Below are positions 1 to 8,470 of a stretch of DNA of 64,000 nucleotides, piece after piece. Below the pieces are notes generated by a model. The model was not told the origin of the DNA. It was given only the letters and a program-made list of their open reading frames with translations, and made no database searches. A program made the translations under genes and the position numbers. This stretch comes from Sphingomonadales bacterium (lineage in GTDB: Bacteria > Pseudomonadota > Alphaproteobacteria > Sphingomonadales > Sphingomonadaceae), in contig SBGG01000056.1 in assembly GCA_006226685.1 (NCBI GenBank), positions 1-64,000 on the forward strand, read 5' to 3'. Each line of letters starts with the position of its first letter. Position 1 is the stretch's first letter.

Positions 1-89
1 ATGCTTGAACTCTTCTGTATGCTTAATCATCGCGTCGGTCTCCTGTTGCGAGCTCTAATCGCTCAGGGAACCGGCGCAAATCCGGTACA
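1..89 (-). mobile_element. End of an IS3-type insertion sequence with the start of its orfA (partial, runs off the window)
   Basis: On the minus strand an ATG at 30-28 opens a frame that reads MIKHTEEFKH before the window ends. A good AGGAG ribosome binding site lies about 8 bases upstream (near 39-43). This opening closely resembles the start of IS3-family OrfA transposase proteins of the 'KHTEEF(K/R)' type, which bind the element ends through a helix-turn-helix. About 50 bases upstream of the ATG the minus strand reads TGTACCGGATTTGCGCCGG, beginning at position 89. The TG start and the spacing make this a plausible terminal inverted repeat, so the element probably ends near 89. Only ten codons are visible, so the family call is by resemblance, and the outer boundary is inferred. 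Confidence 0.5.
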
Positions 90-196
90 AGTCCAAGGCT
101 AGCCGAAGTGCGGACCCATGCGTTTCCGAAGCCTTGCCCGCTCGGAACGGGATCGGGCAACCTGCCTAACGCCACATAGCGCCACTGAGCGGTTGG

Positions 197-571
197 CTAA
201 CGAAACCAGCGTATCTTGTAGAGATGAATTCCGGTGACGTTGATACGCTCGCGAGCAGACCCGTCTCGCTTGGCAACCGTGAAGCCATAAGACCACCAAC
301 TATCCTCGGCCTGAACCCAGGCGACGCTGTCGCCGTTGAAATTGATCGCCTTGACTTGGCGAGCTGGGTTCAAGAACGGAATTGCCACATATTCTCCGCT
401 CTCTGGTGAGAAGCGCCAGCCACCATCTTCCGTCGTGACGGCGAACTCGTGCGTGCTGGGATCGAGCGACAGGTCGTGCCCATCGCGCTTACCCGGAAGT
501 TGCCAGCGCTGCGTCTCGATCAGCCGAGGCTTTCGTGTTGCCCAATCCTCAAGGAGAAATGCCTGAATCAT
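197..571 (-). pseudogene. Hypothetical protein fragment, probably missing its N-terminus
   Basis: A 124-residue reading frame that I do not recognise. It is rich in W, D, G and S (for example EDGGWRFSPESGEY and AEDSWWSYGF), a composition seen in beta-rich proteins with WD40- or PQQ-like repeats. The ATG at 571 is probably not the true start. The same frame stays open upstream to about 655 and reads FWDAQRQRLFALSHD directly before the methionine, which looks like coding sequence continuous with the rest. This upstream part overlaps the end of the primase-like fragment in another frame. The simplest reading is the C-terminal part of a larger gene fused by deletion or recombination to the neighbouring fragment. 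There is no signal peptide or membrane segment. It lies in a stretch of mobile-DNA debris, so expression is doubtful. Confidence 0.4.
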
Positions 572-1356
572 GTCGTGCGACAGCGCGAACAGCCGCTGGC
601 GTTGCGCATCCCAAAAGATTCCCAGACTCGCCGCTGGTCGCGAGTGTCATATTTCGGGCTGGCCTTGCTCCATTCATCCCAGAGCGCAAACCCGGCCTCG
701 CTGCCAGCGAACTCATGATGAAGGGCCATGCTGACAGGACGCCAGCAGGATTCCCTTTCGTCGCGCGCCTCCGCCGGTATCGCGGCCAGCGCCTGCCTGA
801 TCTTGCCGACTTGAGGGAGCGGCTGAAAGTCGGCCCAATCGCCGCCGTCCGGCTCAGCCAGTGCCCTGAGCAGTTCCGGCGGCACATACATGAGGTCATC
901 GGCGGAATCGCACTCTCCGGGCTTCTCCGGCGACTGCCCGGTCTTGCCCCCGTCGTAGGGCTTGCCCCGCTTATCGAGCGCCCCAGCATCAAGGCTGTCG
1001 AGCGTGTCGATGCCAGCGCCTTCGACTGTGATCGTCTCGACGGGATGCGCGCCGTCGACTCCGCCGTAATAGAAGCCCTGCGACAGGGTGAAGGATTCCG
1101 GCTGGAGCGCGCGTCCGAGAACACCGTTGAGCCGCGCCACCAGCCGTTCCCGTTCCGCCGGGGGCATGGACCGCGACAAGGGGGCCAGAACGCGCCAGCG
1201 GGGACGCTCGGGCGTATGGGACGGGCTGGTATGGATGAGGGCCGCAATGCCCGCCTGCTGGAGCCTATCCGCTGCTTCGTCGGGCTTGAGCGTGCCCCTG
1301 TCGTGGTCGCCCTCCACGCCGTCATGCCGGAGTGTGCCCCCTTGCTCTCGGCCTGA
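568..1356 (-). pseudogene. Phage/plasmid primase-type protein fragment (PriCT-2 region), truncated at both ends
   Basis: The frame is open from 1356 (just after an in-frame TAG) down to 568 and has a possible GTG start at 1317. It carries the middle of a DNA primase/helicase of the type found on phages, plasmids and islands. RPRWRVLAPLSR and SFTLSQGFYYGG belong to the primase-polymerase-like part. The stretch from about residue 175, IRQALAAIPAEARDERESCW to YDTRDQRRVWESF, matches the PriCT-2 domain that follows it. Intact family members have N-terminal sequence before the EQGGTLRHDGVEGDHD seen here, and a large C-terminal helicase domain after PriCT-2. Both are missing. The frame ends in a short unrelated tail (NASGCSRCRTT). 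No neighbouring gene completes it. The family assignment is from motif memory, not from a search. Confidence 0.6.
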
Positions 1357-1580
1357 CCTACGATCAGTATTCCGATGGTGTTCGCAATGCCGTCGTTACT
1401 GCATTTCCGAGAACCCCACATTTCAAGGAAGACATCATTCGAGCATTTTACGACGGAATCAAACACAAGCCTCACACAACGTTTGGAAACGTTAAGGCCG
1501 ATGTGATCGCCGACAAAAACCCGCATTTCTATCGCGGGAATTTCTGCTCGGTCATCCGTTGTCCTCACTGGGAAGCATAA
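1332..1580 (+). pseudogene. C-terminal remnant of an HD-domain (metal-dependent phosphohydrolase-like) protein
   Basis: The plus-strand frame ends at a TAA at 1578-1580. From about 1353 it looks like genuine coding sequence (LTYDQYSDGVRNAVV, FKEDIIRAFYDGIKHKP, TTFGNVKADVIAD). This resembles the C-terminal end of small HD-superfamily hydrolases, which typically finish with a 'DG(I/L)xHKPxTTFGNVKADVL' block. The HD metal-binding residues should lie further upstream, but the sequence switches abruptly at about 1347-1353 to the oppositely oriented primase fragment. The GTG at 1332 is therefore an accidental start. A protein with no active-site half is unlikely to be functional. The family call is moderate because only about 75 residues remain. 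Confidence 0.45.
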
Positions 1581-1673
1581 TCCATTGAGAGCAGTCGATG
1601 TATTGCGATGCGTGAAAATTTGGCAGCGCGCCAACCAAGAATCGGGCGCGCAGCCATTGAGGTAATGATGGAG

Positions 1674-1763
1674 TGGCGGACAGGGTGGGATTCGAACCCA
1701 CGGTGGGCGTGAACCCACGGCGGTTTTCAAGACCGCTGCCTTAAACCACTCGGCCACCTGTCC
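1674..1763 (-). tRNA. tRNA-Ser (anticodon TGA)
   Basis: Read on the minus strand, the gene begins GGACAGGTGGCCGAGTGG and ends with the matching acceptor strand CCTGTCC, a discriminator G and an encoded CCA. The anticodon loop reads CTTGAAA, so the anticodon is TGA, which decodes UCA serine codons. There is a long variable arm (CCGTGGGTTCACGCCCACC), as expected for a class II serine tRNA, and a standard TTCGAAT T-loop. Length is 90 nt including CCA. It lies beside fragments of mobile genes, and tRNA-Ser genes are common integration sites. Confidence 0.97.
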
Positions 1764-1942
1764 TTAGTTGATCGGTCGCGAAGGCGGGCCTTCATATCTA
1801 TGACCGTCACAAAACCCAAGCCCTGTTTTCGTGGCGAGTAAGAAAGGGAATGAGGGGGATGGCAGGGCGGTGGCGATGACCGGCCCCAAAAATCGGGTGG
1901 CCGGACATTCCCCGTCGTCGCTCGCTATGCCAGTATAAGGGG

Positions 1943-3025
1943 ATGACCCCGCCTATATCTCTGAAGAAAACCCTGTTTACCGCCTTTTCCGGCCTGTTCG
2001 TTTCGATCGGCCTGGCCCATGCTGATGTCCATGCGCAGGAAATGGTTCAGCCCCTGCCGGCCCAGAGCAGCGAGGAGGCGGGTTTTCATGCCTATCTCGA
2101 AGGGCTGCGCATCAAGGCGCGGGCCATGGGCATTTCCGATGCGACGATGAACGGCCTGTTTCCGACATTGACCGTCAACCCGCGGGTAATCCGTCTCGAC
2201 CAGTCTCAGCCCGGTGGATCGTTCGATGCCCCGATTCCTCCCTTCGAGCCCTATCGGGTCAAGCATGTCGACACGGCGCGCATTCGCGGCGGGAGGGTGG
2301 CCTGGCAGGACAACCGCGCGAAACTCTCGCGGATCGAACAGGAAACCGGCGTACCCGAATCGATCATGGTCGCGATCTTCGGTCATGAAACCAATTATGG
2401 CAGCTATACCGGTGATTTCGATCTGCTGCGGTCGCTTGCGACGCTGGCTTATGAGGGGCGGCGGCGCAGCCTGTTCGAACCGGAATTTCTGGCCGCGCTG
2501 AAGATGCTGGATGAAGGCATACCCCGGTCGCGACTGGTCGGAAGCTGGGCAGGCGCGACGGGCTATCCGCAATTTCTGCCGTCCGTCTATCTCCGCGTGG
2601 CGAGGGATGGCGATGGCGACGGGAAGGCCGATATCTGGAACAATCAGGCCGATGCGCTTGCTTCCATCGCCAATTATTTCGTCGATGCCGGATGGCGCAA
2701 GGGGCAGCCCTGGGGAATAAAGGTCAATGTACCGGCCTCGCTGGACCGCAGCGCTGTCGCCAACCGGACATCGCCGCCGCGTTGCCCGCGCGTGTTCGAA
2801 CGGCATAGCCGCTGGCTGACCATGGCGGAATGGCGCAGGCTGGGCGTTGCCCCGGCAAGCGGGAAAACATTGCCCGACACGGCGCTGGCAACCTTGCTGG
2901 AGCCGGATGGGCAGGGGAAGGTCGGCTATCTGCTGACAGGCAATTATCAGGTCATTCTCGATTATAACTGTTCCAACTTTTACGCGCTTTCGGTCGGGTT
3001 GCTGGCCGATGCGGTGGAAAACTGA
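1943..3025 (+). CDS. mltB: Lytic murein transglycosylase, MltB type (GH103)
   Basis: A 360-residue exported enzyme that cleaves the glycan strand of peptidoglycan between MurNAc and GlcNAc, leaving 1,6-anhydroMurNAc ends. Residues 1-32 form a signal peptide (KK, hydrophobic LFTAFSGLFVSIGLAHA). The catalytic glutamate is E149 in the motif FGHETNYG, followed by the family block GATGYPQFLPS and DGDGDGKADIWN. Length fits soluble members of family GH103; I see no lipobox, so it is probably periplasmic rather than a lipoprotein. The ATG at 1943 follows AAGGGG with almost no spacing, which is unusual, but no better start is visible. rlpA begins 1 base after the stop, and dacC follows, making a small cell-wall cluster. 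Confidence 0.9.
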   Translation: MTPPISLKKTLFTAFSGLFVSIGLAHADVHAQEMVQPLPAQSSEEAGFHAYLEGLRIKARAMGISDATMNGLFPTLTVNPRVIRLDQSQPGGSFDAPIPPFEPYRVKHVDTARIRGGRVAWQDNRAKLSRIEQETGVPESIMVAIFGHETNYGSYTGDFDLLRSLATLAYEGRRRSLFEPEFLAALKMLDEGIPRSRLVGSWAGATGYPQFLPSVYLRVARDGDGDGKADIWNNQADALASIANYFVDAGWRKGQPWGIKVNVPASLDRSAVANRTSPPRCPRVFERHSRWLTMAEWRRLGVAPASGKTLPDTALATLLEPDGQGKVGYLLTGNYQVILDYNCSNFYALSVGLLADAVEN

Positions 3026-3026
3026 C

Positions 3027-3986
3027 GTGAAGGGGGTGGCGCTTGGCCTGACGGCGATAGCCATCATCGCCAGCATCGGCCCGGCGGGGAGGATTTCGGC
3101 CCACCCGGCACTGAATGAAGTGCCCGTTGCCGATCCGTCCCCTGTTCTGGGCCCTTTGCTCAGGGATATGCCGGTGAAGATCGGCAAACCCTATACGGTG
3201 CGCGGGACCACCTATGCGCCCGACGATGATCGGGGATATGACCATGTCGGCTATGCAAGCTGGTATGGCGAGGAATTATCGGGCAGCCGCACCGCCAGCG
3301 GCGAGATTTTTGACCCGTCGGCTATTTCCGCCGCGCACCGCACCTTGCCGTTACCGAGCTATGTCGAGGTGACGGCGCTCAACACCGGACGGACGATCAT
3401 CGTACGCGTCAATGATCGCGGCCCCTTCACCAATCGTCACCTGATCGACCTGTCCCGGGGCGCCGCCGAACAGCTCGGGATCAGCGGCCATGGCGCGGTT
3501 CCGGTGCGGGTACGGCGTGTGGCCCCGCCCGAGGAAGAACGGAACCGGCTGCGTGCGGGATTGCCCGCAACAGAGCGCGTCAGGACGCCGGAGGACATAC
3601 TCCTTGCACTGCGGGACAATCTCGGCAAACCGTCGGGTTCCCCCGTTCGCCTGCCCGCGATCGAGGAAGTTGCCCCGATGATGGAACCGCCTCCGGCCTC
3701 TCCGGCACAGAAGAATAGCGGGTTGCTTTCCGCCCGGTTGCCGGGAACCGATCCCGCCATACCGGCCTTGCCGCAAGGTAAAGCCTATGTGGTGCAGATT
3801 GCGGCCTTCGCCTCGGAAAGCCGGGCGCGGGACGCCGCGCGGCGCGCCAATGCCTTTCTTTCCGGGGCGGACGGCGTCTGGCGGGTGCGTACCGGCCCCT
3901 ATGCCGATGCCACCTCGGCTCTCAATGCCGTCAAGAATGCGGCAGCATCGGGCTTTAACGGCGCGCGGATCATGATAAACGACTGA
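3027..3986 (+). CDS. rlpA: RlpA-like septal ring lytic transglycosylase with SPOR domain
   Basis: A secreted peptidoglycan enzyme of the RlpA family, which in known members cleaves glycan strands lacking stem peptides at the division septum. An N-terminal hydrophobic signal segment (VALGLTAIAIIASIG) is followed by a double-psi beta-barrel domain with ASWYGEE, RTASGE, AAHRTLP, VRVNDRGPF and IDLSRGAAEQL. A proline-rich linker leads to a C-terminal SPOR domain (from YVVQIAAFAS, about the last 70 residues), which binds denuded septal glycan. I chose the GTG at 3027 because it lies just after the mltB stop and follows GGTGGA; an ATG at 3009 in the same frame would overlap mltB by 17 bases. It is probably co-transcribed with mltB. 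Confidence 0.88.
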   Translation: MKGVALGLTAIAIIASIGPAGRISAHPALNEVPVADPSPVLGPLLRDMPVKIGKPYTVRGTTYAPDDDRGYDHVGYASWYGEELSGSRTASGEIFDPSAISAAHRTLPLPSYVEVTALNTGRTIIVRVNDRGPFTNRHLIDLSRGAAEQLGISGHGAVPVRVRRVAPPEEERNRLRAGLPATERVRTPEDILLALRDNLGKPSGSPVRLPAIEEVAPMMEPPPASPAQKNSGLLSARLPGTDPAIPALPQGKAYVVQIAAFASESRARDAARRANAFLSGADGVWRVRTGPYADATSALNAVKNAAASGFNGARIMIND

Positions 3987-4029
3987 GCGTCGAGCCCATT
4001 TCCGGATTCGTATCATTGTCGAGAGTTTG

Positions 4030-5193
4030 ATGAAGAAATTTTTCGCCGCCGCGCTGCTTCTGTCCGTTTCCGCCACGCCGCTTGTCGCGAGCGCGCCGTC
4101 GTTCGAAAGCAACGCGCCGATCGCTTATATGAAGGATCTTTCCTCGGGCGCGGTGCTGTTCGACAAGGGCGGGGAAACGCGCATGCCCCCTGCTTCGATG
4201 GCGAAGATGATGACGGCCCACGTCGCCTTCCTGCTCATCCAGAAGGGAGAGCTGTCGCTCGACAAGAAATTCACGGTCCGGCCTGAAACCTGGCAGAAAT
4301 GGCACGGGCCGCAGGCAGGCTCCACCATGTTCCTGTCGCCGGGCGAACAGGTGTCGGTCGAAAATCTGCTGCACGGAATCGTCACCCTGTCCGGGAATGA
4401 CGCCTGTGTGGTGCTGGCCGAAGGCATTGCCGGAACGGAAGAGGCCTTTACCGACCTCATGAACAAGGAGGCCGAGCGCCTCGGCATGACCGACAGCCAT
4501 TTCGGCACCAGCAACGGCTGGCCGGACGAGGGGCGCACCTATGTCACCGCGCGTGATCTGGTGACGCTGGCGGCGGCGACGATCGAGGAAACCCCCGATC
4601 TGTATAAGCGTTTCTATGCGACCGAGTCCTTCACATGGGGCAAGACCATGGGCGGTACGGCAATCAAGCAGGATAACCGCAACCCGATCCTGGGCAAGAT
4701 CGCGGGGGCGGACGGTCTCAAGACCGGGCATACGCAGGAAGCGGGCTATGGCTTTACCGGCTCGGCGATCCAGAACGGTCGCCGGCTGGTCATGGTCGTT
4801 GCCGGGCTCGATACCTATAATGGCCGCATTCAGGAATCCGTCCGCTTCATGGACTGGGGTTTCAAGGCATGGCGCGCCCAGCCGCTGTTCAAGCGGGGCC
4901 AGACGGTCGAAACCGCCGAGGTCCAGCTGGGCAGTGCGACGTCCGTACCGCTGGTCGCGCCGCGCGATCTTGCCGTCACCCTGCCGCGCACCGCATCGGG
5001 CAGCATCAGCGCCAAGGTCGTCTATACCGGGCCGATCAAGGCGCCGATCGCCAAGGGGCAGCAAATTGCCCAGCTCATCATTTCCACCAATGATACCGAC
5101 CCGCAGGTGATGCCGCTTGTCGCGGGAGAAGCGGTTTCGGAGGCAGGCTTTTTCGGGCGGTTGTGGAACGGCCTGAAATCCTTTTTCGGGTGA
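4030..5193 (+). CDS. dacC: Serine-type D-alanyl-D-alanine carboxypeptidase (penicillin-binding protein 5/6 family)
   Basis: A 387-residue periplasmic enzyme (peptidase S11) that removes the terminal D-alanine from peptidoglycan stem peptides and so limits cross-linking. A signal peptide (KKFFAAALLLSVSATPLVASA) comes first. The three active-site motifs are present: S56-M-A-K59, S121-G-N and K231-T-G. The C-terminal beta domain ends in an amphipathic segment (GFFGRLWNGLKSFFG) of the kind that anchors these proteins to the outer face of the inner membrane. A TTG codon sits directly before the chosen ATG. The stop overlaps the tmk start (GTGA), so the two are translationally coupled. The dacA/dacC distinction cannot be made from sequence alone. 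Confidence 0.92.
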   Translation: MKKFFAAALLLSVSATPLVASAPSFESNAPIAYMKDLSSGAVLFDKGGETRMPPASMAKMMTAHVAFLLIQKGELSLDKKFTVRPETWQKWHGPQAGSTMFLSPGEQVSVENLLHGIVTLSGNDACVVLAEGIAGTEEAFTDLMNKEAERLGMTDSHFGTSNGWPDEGRTYVTARDLVTLAAATIEETPDLYKRFYATESFTWGKTMGGTAIKQDNRNPILGKIAGADGLKTGHTQEAGYGFTGSAIQNGRRLVMVVAGLDTYNGRIQESVRFMDWGFKAWRAQPLFKRGQTVETAEVQLGSATSVPLVAPRDLAVTLPRTASGSISAKVVYTGPIKAPIAKGQQIAQLIISTNDTDPQVMPLVAGEAVSEAGFFGRLWNGLKSFFG

Positions 5194-5834
5194 GCGAGCC
5201 GCTGATCCGTCGGGGGAAGTTTATCACGCTGGAAGGCGGGGAAGGGGCCGGTAAGTCCACGCAACTCTCCTTGCTGGCGCGCGCCTTGCGGGACGGCGGG
5301 CAGGAAGTCGTTGAAACGCGGGAACCGGGCGGCACCGACGGGGCGGAGGCGATCCGTGCGCTGCTGCTCTCCGGCGAAGCCGATCGCTGGAACCCGCGTG
5401 CCGAGGCGCTGCTGTTCGCGGCTGCCCGGTCCGACCATGTAGCAAAGGTGATCCGCCCGGCGCTGGCACGCGGCGCATGGATATTGTGCGATCGCTATAT
5501 CGACAGCACCCGCGCCTATCAGTCGGGCGCAAGCGGCCTTGCTGATGCGGATATCATGGCGCTGCATCATATCGGTTCGGAAGGCCTGATGCCCGATCGC
5601 ACGCTGTTGCTAACGCTGCCGATGGAGCAGGCCGAGGCGCGGGCCGCCGCGCGGGATGACGGCAAGGCGGATCGCTTCGGCGCGCGAGGTCGCGTCTTTC
5701 ATGAGCGCGTGGCCAGGGCCTTTCTGGGTTATGCCGAGGCGGAGCCGGAGCGATTTCGGATTATCGACGCTGCCGGAGAGCCCGAGGCGGTTCACCATCA
5801 AATCATTGCCGCATTGACGGACATGATGCCGTGA
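5190..5834 (+). CDS. tmk: Thymidylate kinase
   Basis: Phosphorylates dTMP to dTDP with ATP, an essential step in dTTP synthesis. The P-loop is EGGEGAGKST (about residues 15-24). The dTMP-binding and LID elements include TREPGGT, LLFAAARSDHV and CDRYIDST, the DRY/H-type motif of the family. The protein is 214 residues from a GTG that overlaps the dacC stop by four bases, close to the usual 205-215. A longer in-frame GTG start at 5163 exists but would add nine residues and a deeper overlap. The stop codon overlaps the holB start (GTGA), so tmk and holB are probably co-translated, a common pairing in bacteria. Confidence 0.95.
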   Translation: MSEPLIRRGKFITLEGGEGAGKSTQLSLLARALRDGGQEVVETREPGGTDGAEAIRALLLSGEADRWNPRAEALLFAAARSDHVAKVIRPALARGAWILCDRYIDSTRAYQSGASGLADADIMALHHIGSEGLMPDRTLLLTLPMEQAEARAAARDDGKADRFGARGRVFHERVARAFLGYAEAEPERFRIIDAAGEPEAVHHQIIAALTDMMP

Positions 5835-6790
5835 ACCGGGTTTTCGGTCATGATGCGGTGCGCGCGGAAATGATGCGGGCCGCGACCAGTGGGCGTCTGC
5901 ACCATGGCTGGATCTTTGCTGGTCCTCCGGGCATCGGTAAGGCCAGCCTCGCGCGGGAGATGGCCCTTACCCTGCTGGCAGGGGAAGAAAAGGCCGCCAT
6001 GGTCGCGGACGACCATATGGCGACCCATCTTTTCCAGGCCGGAACGCATCCCGATTATGCGGAACTGCGCCGGCTGGAGAAAGATAATGGCGATCTCGCC
6101 CGCAATATCAGCGTGGACCAGATACGCGGGCTGGGCCGACTTTTATCTACCGCCCCTTCGGTATCGCAGCGGCGCGTCATCCTGATCGACAGCGCCGACG
6201 ATATGGAGCGGGGCGCGGCCAATGCGCTGCTCAAAAATCTGGAAGAGCCGCCGCGCAACGTTATTTTCCTGCTTGTCAGCCATGCCCCGTCGCGCCTGCT
6301 CCCCACTATCCGTTCCCGTTGCCGCCTGTTGCGCCTGTCGCCGCTGGAGCGGGGGGAAATGGAGGCTGCGTTGCGGCAGGCTGCTCCGGAACTGAGCGAG
6401 GCCGATCTTGCGGAGCTGATACGGATCGGGGAAGGTGCTCCCGGCAAGGCGCTATCCCTGTCGGGCCTCGCCATAAGCGAAATGCTCGATATTCTCGACA
6501 GGATCGCGATGACCGGAGATCCCGACAATGGCGAGCGGATAAAGCTGGCAAAGGCGCTGGCGGCGCGCAATGCCAAGCCGCGCTTCGAGGCTTTTCTGGC
6601 GCAGGTCCCGGCGTTCATCGCGTCGCGGGCGCGCGGGCTGGGCGGCCCGGCACTGGCCGGAGCGATCGGGGCATGGGAACAGGCCCGCGATCTGGCGGCC
6701 GGCGCGATCCCGCTATCGCTCGATCCTGCGGCCACGGTGTTTGAGCTATGCGGCCATGTCGCAGCTCTCGCGCCACCGGAGCCGCGCTGA
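5831..6790 (+). CDS. holB: DNA polymerase III subunit delta' (clamp loader)
   Basis: The delta' subunit of the clamp-loader complex, an AAA+ protein that helps load the beta sliding clamp during replication. Features are the early HHGWIFAGPPGIGKASLA with a Walker A at about 31-38, a sensor-like LKNLEEPP, and the SRC motif in TIRSRCRLL that supplies an arginine finger. The usual zinc-binding cysteines between Walker A and B are absent, as in many alphaproteobacterial delta' proteins. Length is 319 residues. The GTG start overlaps the tmk stop by four bases. metG follows after about 70 bases. Confidence 0.92.
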   Translation: MNRVFGHDAVRAEMMRAATSGRLHHGWIFAGPPGIGKASLAREMALTLLAGEEKAAMVADDHMATHLFQAGTHPDYAELRRLEKDNGDLARNISVDQIRGLGRLLSTAPSVSQRRVILIDSADDMERGAANALLKNLEEPPRNVIFLLVSHAPSRLLPTIRSRCRLLRLSPLERGEMEAALRQAAPELSEADLAELIRIGEGAPGKALSLSGLAISEMLDILDRIAMTGDPDNGERIKLAKALAARNAKPRFEAFLAQVPAFIASRARGLGGPALAGAIGAWEQARDLAAGAIPLSLDPAATVFELCGHVAALAPPEPR

Positions 6791-6862
6791 AGCACGCGCC
6801 CGCCTCACAAACGCCTTGGCCTCATGCTGCACTGCCGCTAGACAGGGCCAAAATCGCAGCAC

Positions 6863-8470
6863 ATGAAAGACTTTCGAACCGCCATGGGCAAACCCTATAC
6901 CATCACCACCGCCATCAGCTATCCCAATGGGCGGCCCCATATCGGCCATGCCTATGAGGCGATCGCGACCGACGCCTTCGCCCGCGCGCACCGGATGATG
7001 GGACGGGATGTGTTTTTCCAGACCGGTACGGATGAACATGGGCTCAAAATGGCCCAGACGGCCCGTAACCGGGGCATCGCCCCCATCGAGCTGGCTAATG
7101 AAATGTCGGGATATTTCAGAGAGATGTGCGATTCTCTTAATATATCCTATGATCGTTTCATCCGTACCACCGAGCCGGATCATCACCGTTCCAGCCAGGC
7201 GATCTGGCAGGCAATGGCTGATAATGGCGACCTTTATCTCGACCGTTATGAGGGCTGGTATTCGGTTCGTGACGAGGCCTTTTACGACGAAAAGGAACTG
7301 ACCGAGGGAGAGGGCGAGGTAAAATTGTCCCCTCAGGGTACACCGGTCGAATGGACGGTCGAGGAAAGCTGGTTCTTCCGCCTGTCGCGCTATCAGGAGC
7401 CGCTGCTGAAGCTCTATGCCGAAAACCTCGATTTCATTCAGCCCGAAAGCCGCCGCAATGAGGTGATGCGCTTCGTCGAAGGCGGATTGTCTGATCTCAG
7501 CGTCTCGCGCACCAGCTTCGACTGGGGGGTGCAGGTTCCGGGGAGTGAGGGCCATGTGATGTATGTGTGGGTGGATGCGCTCACCAACTATATCACCGGC
7601 TGCGGCTATCCTGACGACAAGGAGCGGATGGCGCGCTATTGGGCCGAGGGTGGCGACATCACCCATATCATCGGCAAAGATATTATTCGTTTTCATGCGG
7701 TTTACTGGCCGGCCTTCCTGATGAGTGCGAAGCTTGCGTTGCCGAAACGAGTCTTCGGTCACGGCTTCCTGCTCAACCGGGGCGAGAAAATGTCGAAATC
7801 GCTCGGCAATGTCGCCGATCCGCTGGAACTGGCGGATCGCTTCGGTGTCGATCAGCTGCGTTATTTCCTGCTGGCCGAGGTCACATTCGGGAACGATGGA
7901 AGCTATAGCCCAGAAGCTATTGTTCTTAAAAGCAATAGCGATCTTGCCAATAGCTTCGGCAACCTCGCTCAGCGCACGCTGAGCTTTATCGCCAAAAATC
8001 TCGATGGACGCCTGCCTGTCGCCACAGCCACCAAGGCCAGCGATGAAGATAAGGCGCTGCTGACCGAGGTGAAAATGGCTTGTGCCGAAACCGTGCCCGC
8101 TGCGTTGAAGGCGCTGGCTCCGTCGCAGGCGATCGAAGCCTGGATGCGCGCCGTATTCGCCTGCAACGCCTATATCGATGCGCAGGCTCCCTGGGCCCTG
8201 CGCAAGACCGATCCCGAGCGGATGGAAGCTGTGCTGGCAGTGCTTTATGAGACGATCGGCATGCTCGCCATCGCCATTCGCCCGATCATCCCGGCAAGCG
8301 CCGACGCCCTGCTCGATCAGATGGGCGTGCAAAATGCCGTGCGGTCCTATGAGGCGCTCTCCGGCAACTGGTATGCCGAAATTGCAGCGTCCGGTTTCAC
8401 CCTCTCGCCGCCCAAGCCGCTCTTTCCGCGACTTGAGCTGCCGACAGAGGAGGGGCAGGGGGCCGCATGA
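6863..8470 (+). CDS. metG: Methionyl-tRNA synthetase
   Basis: Charges tRNA-Met with methionine. Class I signature motifs are HIGH (about residues 26-29) and KMSKS (about 311-315), with the anticodon-binding helical domain after them. The knuckle region (WYSVRDEAFYDEKEL and following) lacks the cysteines that bind zinc in the Thermus and E. coli enzymes. The protein ends after about 535 residues with no C-terminal tRNA-binding/dimerisation domain. The family usually starts close to the PYTITTAISYPNG block, so an internal ATG at 6884 is a reasonable alternative start; neither has a clear ribosome binding site. The stop overlaps tatD by four bases. Confidence 0.95.
   Translation: MKDFRTAMGKPYTITTAISYPNGRPHIGHAYEAIATDAFARAHRMMGRDVFFQTGTDEHGLKMAQTARNRGIAPIELANEMSGYFREMCDSLNISYDRFIRTTEPDHHRSSQAIWQAMADNGDLYLDRYEGWYSVRDEAFYDEKELTEGEGEVKLSPQGTPVEWTVEESWFFRLSRYQEPLLKLYAENLDFIQPESRRNEVMRFVEGGLSDLSVSRTSFDWGVQVPGSEGHVMYVWVDALTNYITGCGYPDDKERMARYWAEGGDITHIIGKDIIRFHAVYWPAFLMSAKLALPKRVFGHGFLLNRGEKMSKSLGNVADPLELADRFGVDQLRYFLLAEVTFGNDGSYSPEAIVLKSNSDLANSFGNLAQRTLSFIAKNLDGRLPVATATKASDEDKALLTEVKMACAETVPAALKALAPSQAIEAWMRAVFACNAYIDAQAPWALRKTDPERMEAVLAVLYETIGMLAIAIRPIIPASADALLDQMGVQNAVRSYEALSGNWYAEIAASGFTLSPPKPLFPRLELPTEEGQGAA

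Noticed and set aside
549-1757. A 402-residue minus-strand frame starting MAEWFKAAVLKTAVG
   Set aside because: It starts inside tRNA-Ser; that opening is the well-known false translation of a serine tRNA. The rest runs out of frame over the HD and primase fragments.
1925-3187. Long minus-strand frame opposite mltB, and similar long antisense frames opposite dacC, metG, pckA, hom and glpX
   Set aside because: These are shadow frames caused by high GC and strong third-base bias in the real genes; none shows recognisable domains.
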